DNA of 7,758 bases, from positions 1-7,758 of the forward strand of contig JAISXC010000004.1 of the NCBI GenBank assembly GCA_031270875.1, in the 5' to 3' direction. This document shows, in pieces, positions 1 to 7,758 of this stretch. The notes beneath the pieces are model-generated. The model searched no databases and was not told the origin of the DNA. It saw only the letters and a list, made by a program, of their open reading frames with translations. Both the position numbers and the translations under genes were made by a program. Position 1 is the stretch's first letter. Every line of letters begins with the position of its first letter. This DNA comes from Desulfovibrio sp. (lineage in GTDB: Bacteria; Desulfobacterota; Desulfovibrionia; Desulfovibrionales; Desulfovibrionaceae).

Positions 1-131
1 CCGGACGCGAAAGATCGCGCGGTGTGGACGGCCCGCTCAATCAGGGTGACGCCGGCCAGCCGTTTGACAAGCTGGTCCGGTATGACCGCGTTTTTTTTGA
101 CCGCCGGTATGACGACGCAGCGTTCTTTCAC
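1..131 (-). CDS. Cytidylyltransferase (CMP-Kdo / CMP-acylneuraminate synthetase type), N-terminal part only
   Basis: Only the first 43 codons lie in the window; the gene continues past the left edge. The start is a GTG at 131-129, preceded by GAAGG (143-139) with a 7-nt spacer. The GA of that motif belongs to the TGA stop of the upstream aminotransferase gene, 10 nt away. The peptide begins with a beta strand and a loop, VVIPAVKKN (residues 6-14), followed by QLVKRLAG and TLIERAV. This is the layout of the nucleotide-binding start of CMP-sugar synthetases (IPAR...G...KNL..L.GKPLI). Such enzymes transfer CMP from CTP to a 3-deoxy-ulosonic acid. After kdnB- and kdnA-like genes the expected substrate is Kdo8N, which is an inference from context. 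The usual Arg of the IPAR motif is Val here (residue 11), which is atypical. A run of eight A's covers codons 12-14. Family assignment is moderate because most of the protein is missing; another nucleotidyltransferase is possible. Confidence 0.65.
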   Translation of the reverse strand, partial: MKERCVVIPAVKKNAVIPDQLVKRLAGVTLIERAVHTARSFAS

Positions 132-141
132 GGCCGGACCT

Positions 142-1326
142 TCAGCGCAGGGAGGCCAGCACTTCCCGCGTCGCCGCGAGCATATATTCCAGGTCGGCGT
201 CGCTCAACCAGTGCTGAAAGGGGAAGGATACCATGCTGTCGAAAAATGTGTCGCCGTTGGGGCAGGCTGCCTCGCCGAAACCGAGACGCCGGTAGAAGTC
301 GTAACGGTCAAGGGAGATGTACTGCACAACGCATTTCACGCCTTTTCCGCACATGCCCCGCATGAAGTCGTCCCGCGCGCGCTGACCCGCCGACACGCGC
401 GCGGCCAGCAGATGGTAGTTGTGCCGGCGGCTGGCCACGCGGTGAAATTCCAGTTCCGGGCAATCGGCCAGCGCGTCTATGAAAGAAAGCGCCCGGGCCC
501 GTTTTTCGTCGTTGATGTTGTCGATGCGCTCCAGCATTTTTGCGCCCAAAGCGCACTCCACTTCGCCCAGGCAGTAATTGTTGGGCATAAGCGGCTCATC
601 GCCCAGCATGGGCATGTCCACGTTGCCCATGGCCGGCTTCCAGTACTCGGTCCTTGCAAAGGCGTAGGCGCAGTGCCCGTTGTGGCGCAGGGCGGGGATG
701 ACGGCCGCGAGCGCCGGGTCTTTGACGTACAGCATGCCCCCTTCGCCCAAGGTGGTGAGGTTTTTGTGCGAATGGAAGGAAAAAATGCCCATGTCGCCGT
801 AACTGCCCGCTTTTCGTCCGTCCACCTCGGTGCCGATGGCCTGCGCCGCGTCCTCTATGAGGATAAGCCCGCGCTCCCGACACAGGGCCGCTATTTCCGG
901 CATGTCGGCCGCATAGCCGTACAGGTGCACCACAACCACGGCCCTTGCGCGGGGAGTGACGGCTTTTTCCACGGTTTCCGCCGTCACCACGCGGGTATGC
1001 AGATCCACGTCGGCCCACGCCGGGCGCGCGCCCTTTTTGAGATAGGGATAGGCCGAGGCCGTGAATGTGTGGGCCGGGATGACTATCTCGTCTCCCTGTT
1101 TGAAACGGCAGAGCTGGGCGGACATTTCCAGGGCCGCGCAACCGTTCGCGGTGGTAAAGCAGCTTCCAGCGGGCACGTTCTGGTATTCGGCGAATCTACG
1201 CTCAAACTCGTCGCGGTAATGCCCCTGGGTGAGCGGATCCGCGTTGCGCATGGCCTCCACGGCCACGGCGATTTCCTCTTCAGTGTAGCGGATGGAGCGG
1301 CCGCTGAAGTTGACTTTGATATTCAC
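142..1326 (-). CDS. kdnA: DegT/DnrJ/EryC1-family PLP aminotransferase, probable 8-amino-3,8-dideoxy-Kdo transaminase
   Basis: The 394-residue protein has the usual length and motif order of sugar aminotransferases of the DegT family. TTANGCAALEMSA (58-70) is the phosphate-binding helix start. QGDEIVIPAHTFTASA (77-92) follows it. IEDAAQAIG (157-165) carries Asp159, which should contact the PLP ring nitrogen. SFHSHKNLTTLGEGG (183-197) carries Lys188, the expected Schiff-base lysine. The C-terminal part has the familiar Y..L...FYRRLG and FPFQHWLSDAD segments (about 337-376). The start is a GTG at 1326 with GGAG about 9 nt upstream. The gene lies 60 nt after a KdnB-like dehydrogenase and 10 nt before a cytidylyltransferase. 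In Shewanella, KdnB oxidises C8 of Kdo and KdnA then transaminates it, using glutamate as amino donor, to give Kdo8N for lipopolysaccharide. Aminotransferase identity is firm. The Kdo8N role is inferred from the neighbours, since DegT enzymes act on many nucleotide sugars. Cytoplasmic; no signal peptide or membrane segment. Confidence 0.78.
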   Translation of the reverse strand: MNIKVNFSGRSIRYTEEEIAVAVEAMRNADPLTQGHYRDEFERRFAEYQNVPAGSCFTTANGCAALEMSAQLCRFKQGDEIVIPAHTFTASAYPYLKKGARPAWADVDLHTRVVTAETVEKAVTPRARAVVVVHLYGYAADMPEIAALCRERGLILIEDAAQAIGTEVDGRKAGSYGDMGIFSFHSHKNLTTLGEGGMLYVKDPALAAVIPALRHNGHCAYAFARTEYWKPAMGNVDMPMLGDEPLMPNNYCLGEVECALGAKMLERIDNINDEKRARALSFIDALADCPELEFHRVASRRHNYHLLAARVSAGQRARDDFMRGMCGKGVKCVVQYISLDRYDFYRRLGFGEAACPNGDTFFDSMVSFPFQHWLSDADLEYMLAATREVLASLR

Positions 1327-1386
1327 GGGATTTTTCTCCGCTATGTTGACGGGATACGGGCATGCTGAAAACGACGGCTGCGTACG

Positions 1387-2469
1387 CTACATCCGTTTGA
1401 AGCGCCCGATGAGATTTTCCCTGGTGAGGATTTTTTTGTAGTCCGGGCCGAGGCGGTTGACCAGCGGTTTTTCGTGCGCGACGCTCGCCTCGTACAGGGT
1501 CTCGTACTGCTCCTCCGTGAGGTTTCGGCAGATGCCCTTGGGCAGGTCAATGCCCTGGCGTTTGATCATGGTCATGAAATCCCTGTATTCCTCCGGGTAG
1601 ATGTCTTCCTGCACCGAGAGGGAGTAACAGTTGGCGATGCCGTGCGGCACGTGCAGCACCATGCTCAGTCCCGCGGAAACGGGATGCACCGTGCCCACGA
1701 AACCGGCCGCCATGCCGCCCATGAAGGAGGCTATCATCATGGTTTCGCGGTTTTGCCCGCTCATCATGTCTTCCGAAAGAAAAATCGCCTTGCACAAATC
1801 CATGGCCTTGGCGGCCAGGGCGTCAACCACGACATTGCGGTAAGAACCGGAAAGGCTTTCAAAACAATGCATCCAGGTGTCAAGGCCCGTATAGAAATAC
1901 TGGCTGCGGGGCACGCTCGCCGTGAGATCGGGATCCAGCAGCACCTGGTCAAACATGGTGTGATCGCTGTTCATGCCCAGTTTGATGTTTTTTTCCTCGT
2001 TGCACACAATGCCGGTGCGCGAGGTTTCCGAGCCGGTGCCGGCAAGGGTGGGAACCGCTATCTTGTAGGGCGCGGGATTTTTGACAAGCTCCCATCCCTG
2101 ATAGTCCTCGGCCTTGCCGGGATTGGCAAGGAGATTGCCCACGCATTTGCAGGTATCCATGGTGGAGCCGCCGCCCAGGGCCAGCAGGGCGCAGGGCGCG
2201 CGCCCGTCCAGAAATGCCTTGACGTCGGCGGCGCAGGCGTCCACGCTCCGCGTTGTCGGCTCGTTTGTGGTATCGACATAGACGATCATGTCGCGGCTTT
2301 CCAAGGGCAGGCGGGAGAACATGTCCGTGCTGTTGAAATAGTGGTCGATGAAGAAAATCGCCGGGCCTTGCGGTTGCGCGCCGCGCCGCGGGCGCAGGAT
2401 GTCGCCGAGCTGGGCAAGGGCGCCCCTGCCCACCATGTAGTGGCCCACGTTCTTCGCATTGCGGTACAT
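1387..2469 (-). CDS. kdnB: Iron-containing alcohol dehydrogenase, probable 3-deoxy-D-manno-octulosonate (Kdo) 8-oxidase
   Basis: A 360-residue member of the Fe-ADH (group III) family. The N-terminal nucleotide-binding half has LALGGGSTMD (96-105) and PTLAGTGSETSRT (140-152). The C-terminal metal half has the four expected ligands at family spacing: Asp197 and His201 (TGLDTWMHCFES), His262 (VHPVSAGLS) and His276 (HVPHGIANC). Several stretches, including NPGKAEDYQGWELVKNP, KLGMNSDHTMFDQ, FYTGLDTWMHC and the HGIANC end, resemble from memory the Shewanella KdnB type rather than generic Fe-ADHs such as FucO. KdnB oxidises the C8 hydroxyl of Kdo to an aldehyde for KdnA to aminate. The start is ATG 2469, with GAGGA (2480-2476) 6 nt upstream; this motif overlaps the folD stop codon. 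The KdnA-like gene follows directly. Family is certain; substrate is inferred from resemblance plus context. The alternative is another Fe-ADH acting on an alcohol or aldehyde. Confidence 0.82.
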   Translation of the reverse strand: MYRNAKNVGHYMVGRGALAQLGDILRPRRGAQPQGPAIFFIDHYFNSTDMFSRLPLESRDMIVYVDTTNEPTTRSVDACAADVKAFLDGRAPCALLALGGGSTMDTCKCVGNLLANPGKAEDYQGWELVKNPAPYKIAVPTLAGTGSETSRTGIVCNEEKNIKLGMNSDHTMFDQVLLDPDLTASVPRSQYFYTGLDTWMHCFESLSGSYRNVVVDALAAKAMDLCKAIFLSEDMMSGQNRETMMIASFMGGMAAGFVGTVHPVSAGLSMVLHVPHGIANCYSLSVQEDIYPEEYRDFMTMIKRQGIDLPKGICRNLTEEQYETLYEASVAHEKPLVNRLGPDYKKILTRENLIGRFKRM

Positions 2470-2478
2470 AATCAGTCC

Positions 2479-3345
2479 TCAATATTTGTATGAAATGCGC
2501 TCTTTCCAGGCCGTGACGGCGTTTTTGAGCAGCAGGGCGATGGTCATGGGGCCGACGCCGCCCGGCACCGGCGTTATGGCCGAGGCCTTGCCCCTCACGC
2601 TTTCAAAGTCCGCGTCGCCTTTCAACCCCTGCGGGGTGCGGCTGATGCCCACGTCAATCACCACCGCGCCTTCCTTCACCATTCCGGCCGTGACAAAGCC
2701 GGGCCGGCCCGCGGCCAGAAAAAGAAAATCCGCCGCCCGGCATTCCGCCGCCAGATCCGCCGTGCGGGAATGGCACACCGTGACCGTGGCGTCGGCGTAG
2801 GGGCCGGGACGGGAAAGCAGCATGGCCAGCGGCTTGCCCACAATGTTCGAACGCCCGACAATCACGGCCTTTTTTCCGGAGGGCGAGAGATCATAGCATT
2901 TCAAAAGCTCCATGACGCCGGCGGGCGTGCAGGGCGGAAAACCCGGCAGCCCGATGGAGAGCCTGCCCACATTTTCCGGGTGAAAACCGTCCACGTCCTT
3001 GGCGGGGTCAATGGCCAGCAGGCAGGCCTGGGCGTCCAGATGCGGCGGCAGGGGAAGCTGGAGCAGGATGCCGTCCACATCGGCGCGGGCATTGCACTCC
3101 CCGATCAGGGCGAGCAGAGCATCCTGACGCGTTCCGGCGGACAGGCGGTACGCGAAGGAGTTAATGCCCGCCGTTGCGCAGGCTTTTTCCTTGTTGCGCA
3201 CATAGACCTGCGAGGCCGGATCGTCCCCCACAAGGATAACCGCCAATCCCGGCGGCCGGCGGCCGCCGGCCACGCCTTCGGCCACTTCGGCCGCCAGAGC
3301 TTCCCGCAGGGCCAGGGCCGTCTTTCTGCCGTCAATGATGACCAT
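2479..3345 (-). CDS. folD: Bifunctional methylene-tetrahydrofolate dehydrogenase / methenyl-tetrahydrofolate cyclohydrolase
   Basis: The 288-residue protein matches FolD over its whole length. It interconverts 5,10-methylene-, 5,10-methenyl- and 10-formyl-tetrahydrofolate using NAD(P), supplying one-carbon units for purines and formyl-Met and, in anaerobes, formate-linked metabolism. Visible signatures: YVRNK (48-52) with the catalytic Tyr/Lys pair of the YxxxK motif; LLQLPLP (94-100) with Gln96; KDVDGF (116-121); PCTPAG (138-143); the dinucleotide-binding GRSNIVGKP (164-172); and [10 protein letters not shown] (259-268). The start at ATG 3345 gives the family's usual N-terminus and has only a modest GGA-rich ribosome-binding site. 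It lies 45 nt after eno and its stop is 9 nt before kdnB, so translation of kdnB may be coupled to it. No key residue is missing. Confidence 0.97.
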   Translation of the reverse strand: MVIIDGRKTALALREALAAEVAEGVAGGRRPPGLAVILVGDDPASQVYVRNKEKACATAGINSFAYRLSAGTRQDALLALIGECNARADVDGILLQLPLPPHLDAQACLLAIDPAKDVDGFHPENVGRLSIGLPGFPPCTPAGVMELLKCYDLSPSGKKAVIVGRSNIVGKPLAMLLSRPGPYADATVTVCHSRTADLAAECRAADFLFLAAGRPGFVTAGMVKEGAVVIDVGISRTPQGLKGDADFESVRGKASAITPVPGGVGPMTIALLLKNAVTAWKERISYKY

Positions 3346-3390
3346 GCTTCCGGTTCCGGGCGAAACGACGAGGTTCCGCCTTGTCCTTTG

Positions 3391-5564
<2,174 letters not shown>

Positions 5565-5575
5565 GGGCTCTTTGC

Positions 5576-6001
5576 TCAGATCAGCTCTTCCAGCCCGACG
5601 GGAACAATTCCGTTTTTGTCCAGAACCGCCGTGGCGGCGGCGTTGTCCTCCACGCGAAAGACCACGTAGGCCCCGCCGCTCTTGCGTGTGACAAAGGCGT
5701 AGAGATATTCGACGTTGATGCCGGCCCCGGCTATGACGCGCAGGATTTTGCTGAGGCTCCCCGGCGTGTCGGCAAGGCTCACGGCCAGCACCTGGGTAAG
5801 GGATACCGCGAAGCCCGCTTCGCGCAGGACGGCGAGCGCCCTGTCCGCCTCGCTCACAATAAGGCGCAGCACGCCGAATTCCGCCGTGTCGCCTATGGAG
5901 AGGGCGCGCAAATCAATGCCGGCCTCGCCCAAGGTTTCGGTAATTTCCAGCAGATGGCCGGGCTTGTTTTCCACAAAGACGGAGAGTTGTTCGATGGTCA
6001 C
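5576..6001 (-). CDS. Tandem ACT-domain protein (probable amino-acid-binding regulator)
   Basis: A 141-residue protein made of two ACT domains and nothing else. The first is about 3-66, with VENKPGHLLEITETL and EAGIDLRALSIGD. The second is about 70-136, with LADTPGSLSKILRVI and GAGINVEYLYAF. ACT domains bind amino acids at domain interfaces. A stand-alone pair right after a PaaK-type ligase is a known arrangement and may sense an aromatic amino acid or control the ligase; that role is inference. The chosen start is GTG 6001, giving M-T-I-E-Q-L-S-V-F, because GAGGGGG (6014-6008) sits 6 nt upstream. An earlier TTG at 6016 overlapping the ligase stop would add five residues (RGRD plus the start) and would place the Shine-Dalgarno inside the coding region. 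Predicted soluble and cytoplasmic. Confidence 0.88.
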   Translation of the reverse strand: MTIEQLSVFVENKPGHLLEITETLGEAGIDLRALSIGDTAEFGVLRLIVSEADRALAVLREAGFAVSLTQVLAVSLADTPGSLSKILRVIAGAGINVEYLYAFVTRKSGGAYVVFRVEDNAAATAVLDKNGIVPVGLEELI

Positions 6002-6007
6002 GTCGCG

Positions 6008-6014
6008 CCCCCTC
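6008..6014 (-). promoter_or_regulatory. Ribosome-binding site deciding the ACT-protein start
   Basis: GAGGGGG on the minus strand, 6 nt before GTG 6001. It overlaps the TGA stop (6015-6013) of the ligase gene. It argues for GTG 6001 over TTG 6016 and suggests translational coupling of the ACT protein to the ligase. Confidence 0.7.
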
Positions 6015-7308
6015 AAATTTTGCGTTTGTCGATAACGCGCACGGCCTTGCCTTCGCTTCTGGCGATGGAGCGCGGCGCCACCAGCGACACCTTGGGCGAG
6101 ATGCCCAGCATGGAGCGCATGGCCCCCACCAGGTTTTTCTCCCGCTGGGCCACCTGTCTGACCGTATCCGAAAACATTTCCGCGGTCAGTTCCACCTGCA
6201 CCTCAAAGGTGTCGGTATGGTTGACCCTGTCCACGACAATGAGATAGTTGGGCGAATAACCCTCCTGAAGGAGCACGGTTTCTATCTGCGAAGGGAAGAC
6301 GTTGATCCCCCGGATGATGAGCATGTCGTCCGTGCGCCCCATGAGTTTGCCCATTTTGATGAGCGTTCTGCCGCAGGAACAGGGTTTGCGGCTCAACACG
6401 CAGATGTCCCGCGTGCGGTAGCGCAAAATGGGAAAGGCTTCCTTGGCGATGGTTGTGAACACAAGCTCGCCCCTGACCCCTTCCGGCAGCGTTTCCCCGG
6501 TGTCGGGGTCAATGATTTCCGGGATGAAATAGTCCTCATTGACATGCATGCCGGTTTGCTCGGCGCATTCAAAGGACACGCCCGGCCCGGTGATCTCCGT
6601 CAGACCGTAAATGTCGTAGGCCCTGATGCCCAGCCTGGCCTCAATATCCCGCCGCATTTCCTCGCTCCACGCTTCCGCGCCGAAAATGCCGGCCTTCAGG
6701 CGGATTTTGTCCCGCAGTCCCCTGGCAATGATGGACTCCGCCAGATAAGCCGCGTAAGAGGGCGTACAGCACAGGATTGTGGATCCCAGATCGCACATGA
6801 ACTGTATCTGCCGCTCCGTATTGCCCGAAGACATGGGCAGCGTCATGGAGCCCAGCATGTGGGAGCCGCCGTTCAGGCCCGGCCCGCCGGTGAAAAGACC
6901 GTAGCCGTAGCACACGTGGACAACGTCGTCCTTTGTGCCGCCCGCCGCCACAATGGCGCGGGCGCAGCATTCGTCCCATTTGTCGATGTCGCTCTGGGTG
7001 TAAAAGGCTACCACGCGCTTGCCCGTCGTGCCGCTTGTGGACTGTATGCGCACCACTTCGCTTCTCGGCACGGCGAGCAGTTTGTAGGGATAGGCCTCCC
7101 GCAGGTCGTCCTTGCTCAAGAAGGGCAGTTTGGACAGATCGTCCACCGTGCGCACATCCGCCGGCGAGACTCCTTTTTCGTCCATTGTTTCACGGTAATA
7201 GGGCACGGATTCATAGGCGCGCCTGACGGTTTGCGTCAGCCGTTCAGACTGCAGGGCGCGCATTTTTTCATGCGGCGCGCATTCAATATCCGGTGTGAAG
7301 TAAGTCAT
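6013..7308 (-). CDS. paaK: Phenylacetate-CoA ligase family protein (aryl-acid AMP-dependent CoA ligase)
   Basis: A 431-residue adenylate-forming enzyme of the PaaK family, which makes aryl-acetyl-CoA from the acid, ATP and CoA. The phosphate loop IQSTSGTTGKR is at 88-98. YGYGLFTGG (134-142) and PSYAAYLAE (183-191) are typical of the family. The adenine/ATP motif YDIYGLTEITGPG is at 231-243. The hinge region GRTDDMLIIRGINVFPSQIE (324-343) precedes the mobile C-terminal domain, and EGKAVRV (419-425) carries the likely catalytic Lys421. A CSCGR cysteine pair (Cys310, Cys312) is a common family feature. Start ATG 7308 has GGGAG 6 nt upstream. In anaerobes such ligases often act with 2-oxoacid:ferredoxin oxidoreductases on products of Phe, Tyr or Trp breakdown; no oxidoreductase lies in this window, so the substrate (phenylacetate, indoleacetate or other) is unknown. 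It is followed at once by the tandem-ACT gene. It leads the leftward series. Confidence 0.93.
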   Translation of the reverse strand: MTYFTPDIECAPHEKMRALQSERLTQTVRRAYESVPYYRETMDEKGVSPADVRTVDDLSKLPFLSKDDLREAYPYKLLAVPRSEVVRIQSTSGTTGKRVVAFYTQSDIDKWDECCARAIVAAGGTKDDVVHVCYGYGLFTGGPGLNGGSHMLGSMTLPMSSGNTERQIQFMCDLGSTILCCTPSYAAYLAESIIARGLRDKIRLKAGIFGAEAWSEEMRRDIEARLGIRAYDIYGLTEITGPGVSFECAEQTGMHVNEDYFIPEIIDPDTGETLPEGVRGELVFTTIAKEAFPILRYRTRDICVLSRKPCSCGRTLIKMGKLMGRTDDMLIIRGINVFPSQIETVLLQEGYSPNYLIVVDRVNHTDTFEVQVELTAEMFSDTVRQVAQREKNLVGAMRSMLGISPKVSLVAPRSIARSEGKAVRVIDKRKI

Positions 7309-7329
7309 TAGCCGCTCCCGGGATGGTTG

Positions 7330-7354
7330 CGGGCGCGTCCTCTTGTCGCGCCCG
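7330..7354. repeat. Perfect 8-bp inverted repeat with 9-nt loop upstream of paaK
   Basis: CGGGCGCG (7330-7337) and CGCGCCCG (7347-7354) are exact reverse complements separated by 9 nt. The element lies between the candidate paaK promoter and its start codon, beginning about where the transcript would start. It could form a GC-rich 5' hairpin in the mRNA or be a repressor operator. No T-run follows on either strand, so it is not a typical intrinsic terminator. Confidence 0.6.
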
Positions 7355-7360
7355 GTCCCA

Positions 7361-7390
7361 TAACTAGCTCGACGGCGCGGAAAATGTCAA
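7361..7390 (-). promoter_or_regulatory. Candidate promoter for the paaK-led operon
   Basis: On the minus strand a perfect TTGACA (7390-7385) is followed after 18 nt by TAGTTA (7366-7361), a poor -10 match. Transcription would start near 7354 and leave a leader of about 45 nt before ATG 7308. The perfect -35 box and correct placement in the divergent region support it; the weak -10 limits confidence and could mean an activator is needed. Confidence 0.4.
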
Positions 7391-7447
7391 TCGCATTATG
7401 GAAGCTCCGGCGAAGGACCGCGCGACAGACCGGGAGAGATTTTTTTC

Positions 7448-7476
7448 TTGTGCATGCCCGGCCTTTCTGATAGCTT
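7448..7476 (+). promoter_or_regulatory. Weak candidate promoter for rpsA
   Basis: TTGTGC (7448-7453), a 17-nt spacer, then TAGCTT (7471-7476). Each box matches only 3 of 6 consensus bases, but the spacing and a leader of about 37 nt before rpsA fit. Promoters for ribosomal protein S1 usually lie further upstream as well, so this is a tentative call. Confidence 0.22.
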
Positions 7477-7519
7477 GTGTTGCCCTTTCGGGGAATTTTG
7501 TATTTGGAGGCTTTGGCAT

Positions 7520-7758
7520 ATGGCACAAACGGAAACCGCGCACGATGACATCAGCTTCGAAAGCGCCCTGGAAAACTATCTCAACCCCGACTTCGGCGAT
7601 CTGGAGGAAGGCTCCATCGTCAAGGGAGAAATTGTCCGCATTGACGACGACGTCGTGCTTGTCGACGTGAATTTCAAATCCGAAGGGCAGATCCCGGCGG
7701 CGGAGTTTCGCGATGCCGCGGGCGACATCACCGTCAAGGTGGGCGACAAAGTGGACGT
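7520..7758 (+). CDS. rpsA: 30S ribosomal protein S1, N-terminal part only
   Basis: The first 79 codons of a gene that continues beyond the right edge. The start ATG 7520 has GGAGG (7506-7510) 9 nt upstream. After an acidic N-terminal segment (SFESALENYLNPDFGDLEE, 12-30) comes the first S1/OB-fold repeat: EGSIVKGEIVRIDDDVVLVD (30-49), then FKSEGQIPAAEF (52-63) and KVGDKVDV at the edge. This is the start expected of ribosomal protein S1, which binds mRNA on the 30S subunit and helps initiation. A different S1-domain protein is unlikely, because the N-terminal segment followed by this first repeat is typical of RpsA. Transcribed divergently from the paaK-led series and not part of it. Confidence 0.9.
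   Translation, partial: MAQTETAHDDISFESALENYLNPDFGDLEEGSIVKGEIVRIDDDVVLVDVNFKSEGQIPAAEFRDAAGDITVKVGDKVD

Noticed and set aside
22..1368. A 448-codon plus-strand open frame opposite the aminotransferase gene
   Set aside because: Codon-aligned antisense shadow of a clear DegT-family gene; Val/His/Gly-rich composition without domain signals. The same holds for plus-strand frames at 1474-2493, 4758-5669 and 6217-7311.
1380..1387. 8-bp palindrome GCGTACGC at the end of kdnB
   Set aside because: Too short and without loop, repeat copies or T-run; expected by chance in GC-rich DNA.
6002..6016. TTG start at 6016 for the ACT protein
   Set aside because: GTG 6001 has a better-placed GAGGGGG and gives the usual ACT N-terminus. 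The TTG start would put that ribosome-binding site inside the gene.
7430..7446. T-rich run after a purine stretch, resembling a terminator on the plus strand
   Set aside because: No stable GC hairpin sits directly before the T-run, and no plus-strand gene lies upstream to be terminated.
7398..7670. A 90-codon plus-strand frame overlapping the rpsA start
   Set aside because: It is in a different frame from rpsA, lacks a family signal, and the rpsA frame has the ribosome-binding site and S1-domain sequence.

Overview
The window reads as a chromosomal segment of a fairly GC-rich Gram-negative bacterium, most likely a member of the Desulfovibrionaceae or a close relative. This placement is an inference. 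It rests on protein flavour (the PaaK-like ligase followed by a tandem-ACT protein), the type III pantothenate kinase, and the mixture of enolase, FolD and lipopolysaccharide-sugar genes. No ribosomal RNA or other taxonomic marker is present.

Layout: eight genes run leftward on the minus strand in one close-packed series. In transcription order they are a phenylacetate/aryl-CoA ligase (7308-6013), a tandem ACT-domain protein (6001-5576), type III pantothenate kinase coaX (5564-4782), enolase eno (4683-3391), folD (3345-2479), an iron-type alcohol dehydrogenase that looks like KdnB (2469-1387), a DegT-family PLP aminotransferase that fits KdnA (1326-142), and the first 43 codons of a cytidylyltransferase that runs off the left edge (131 to 1). 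Gaps are 9-98 nt. On the right, 30S ribosomal protein S1 (rpsA, from 7520) is transcribed divergently and runs off the right edge. The 211-nt region between rpsA and the ligase holds candidate promoters for both directions and a strong 8-bp inverted repeat.

How the genes work together: the right part is primary metabolism (aryl-acid activation with a probable amino-acid-sensing partner, CoA synthesis, glycolysis, one-carbon folate metabolism). The left part is most interesting. A KdnB-like C8 dehydrogenase, a KdnA-like aminotransferase and a CMP-sugar synthetase in a row are what is needed to make and activate 8-amino-3,8-dideoxy-Kdo (Kdo8N), an aminated form of the lipopolysaccharide core sugar Kdo described in Shewanella. 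The ribosome-binding site of kdnB overlaps the folD stop codon, so this envelope-sugar cassette is physically tied to the housekeeping operon.

Almost the whole window is coding. No tRNA, rRNA, CRISPR array, insertion sequence, phage gene or clear intrinsic terminator was seen. The long plus-strand open frames are codon-aligned antisense shadows of the minus-strand genes.
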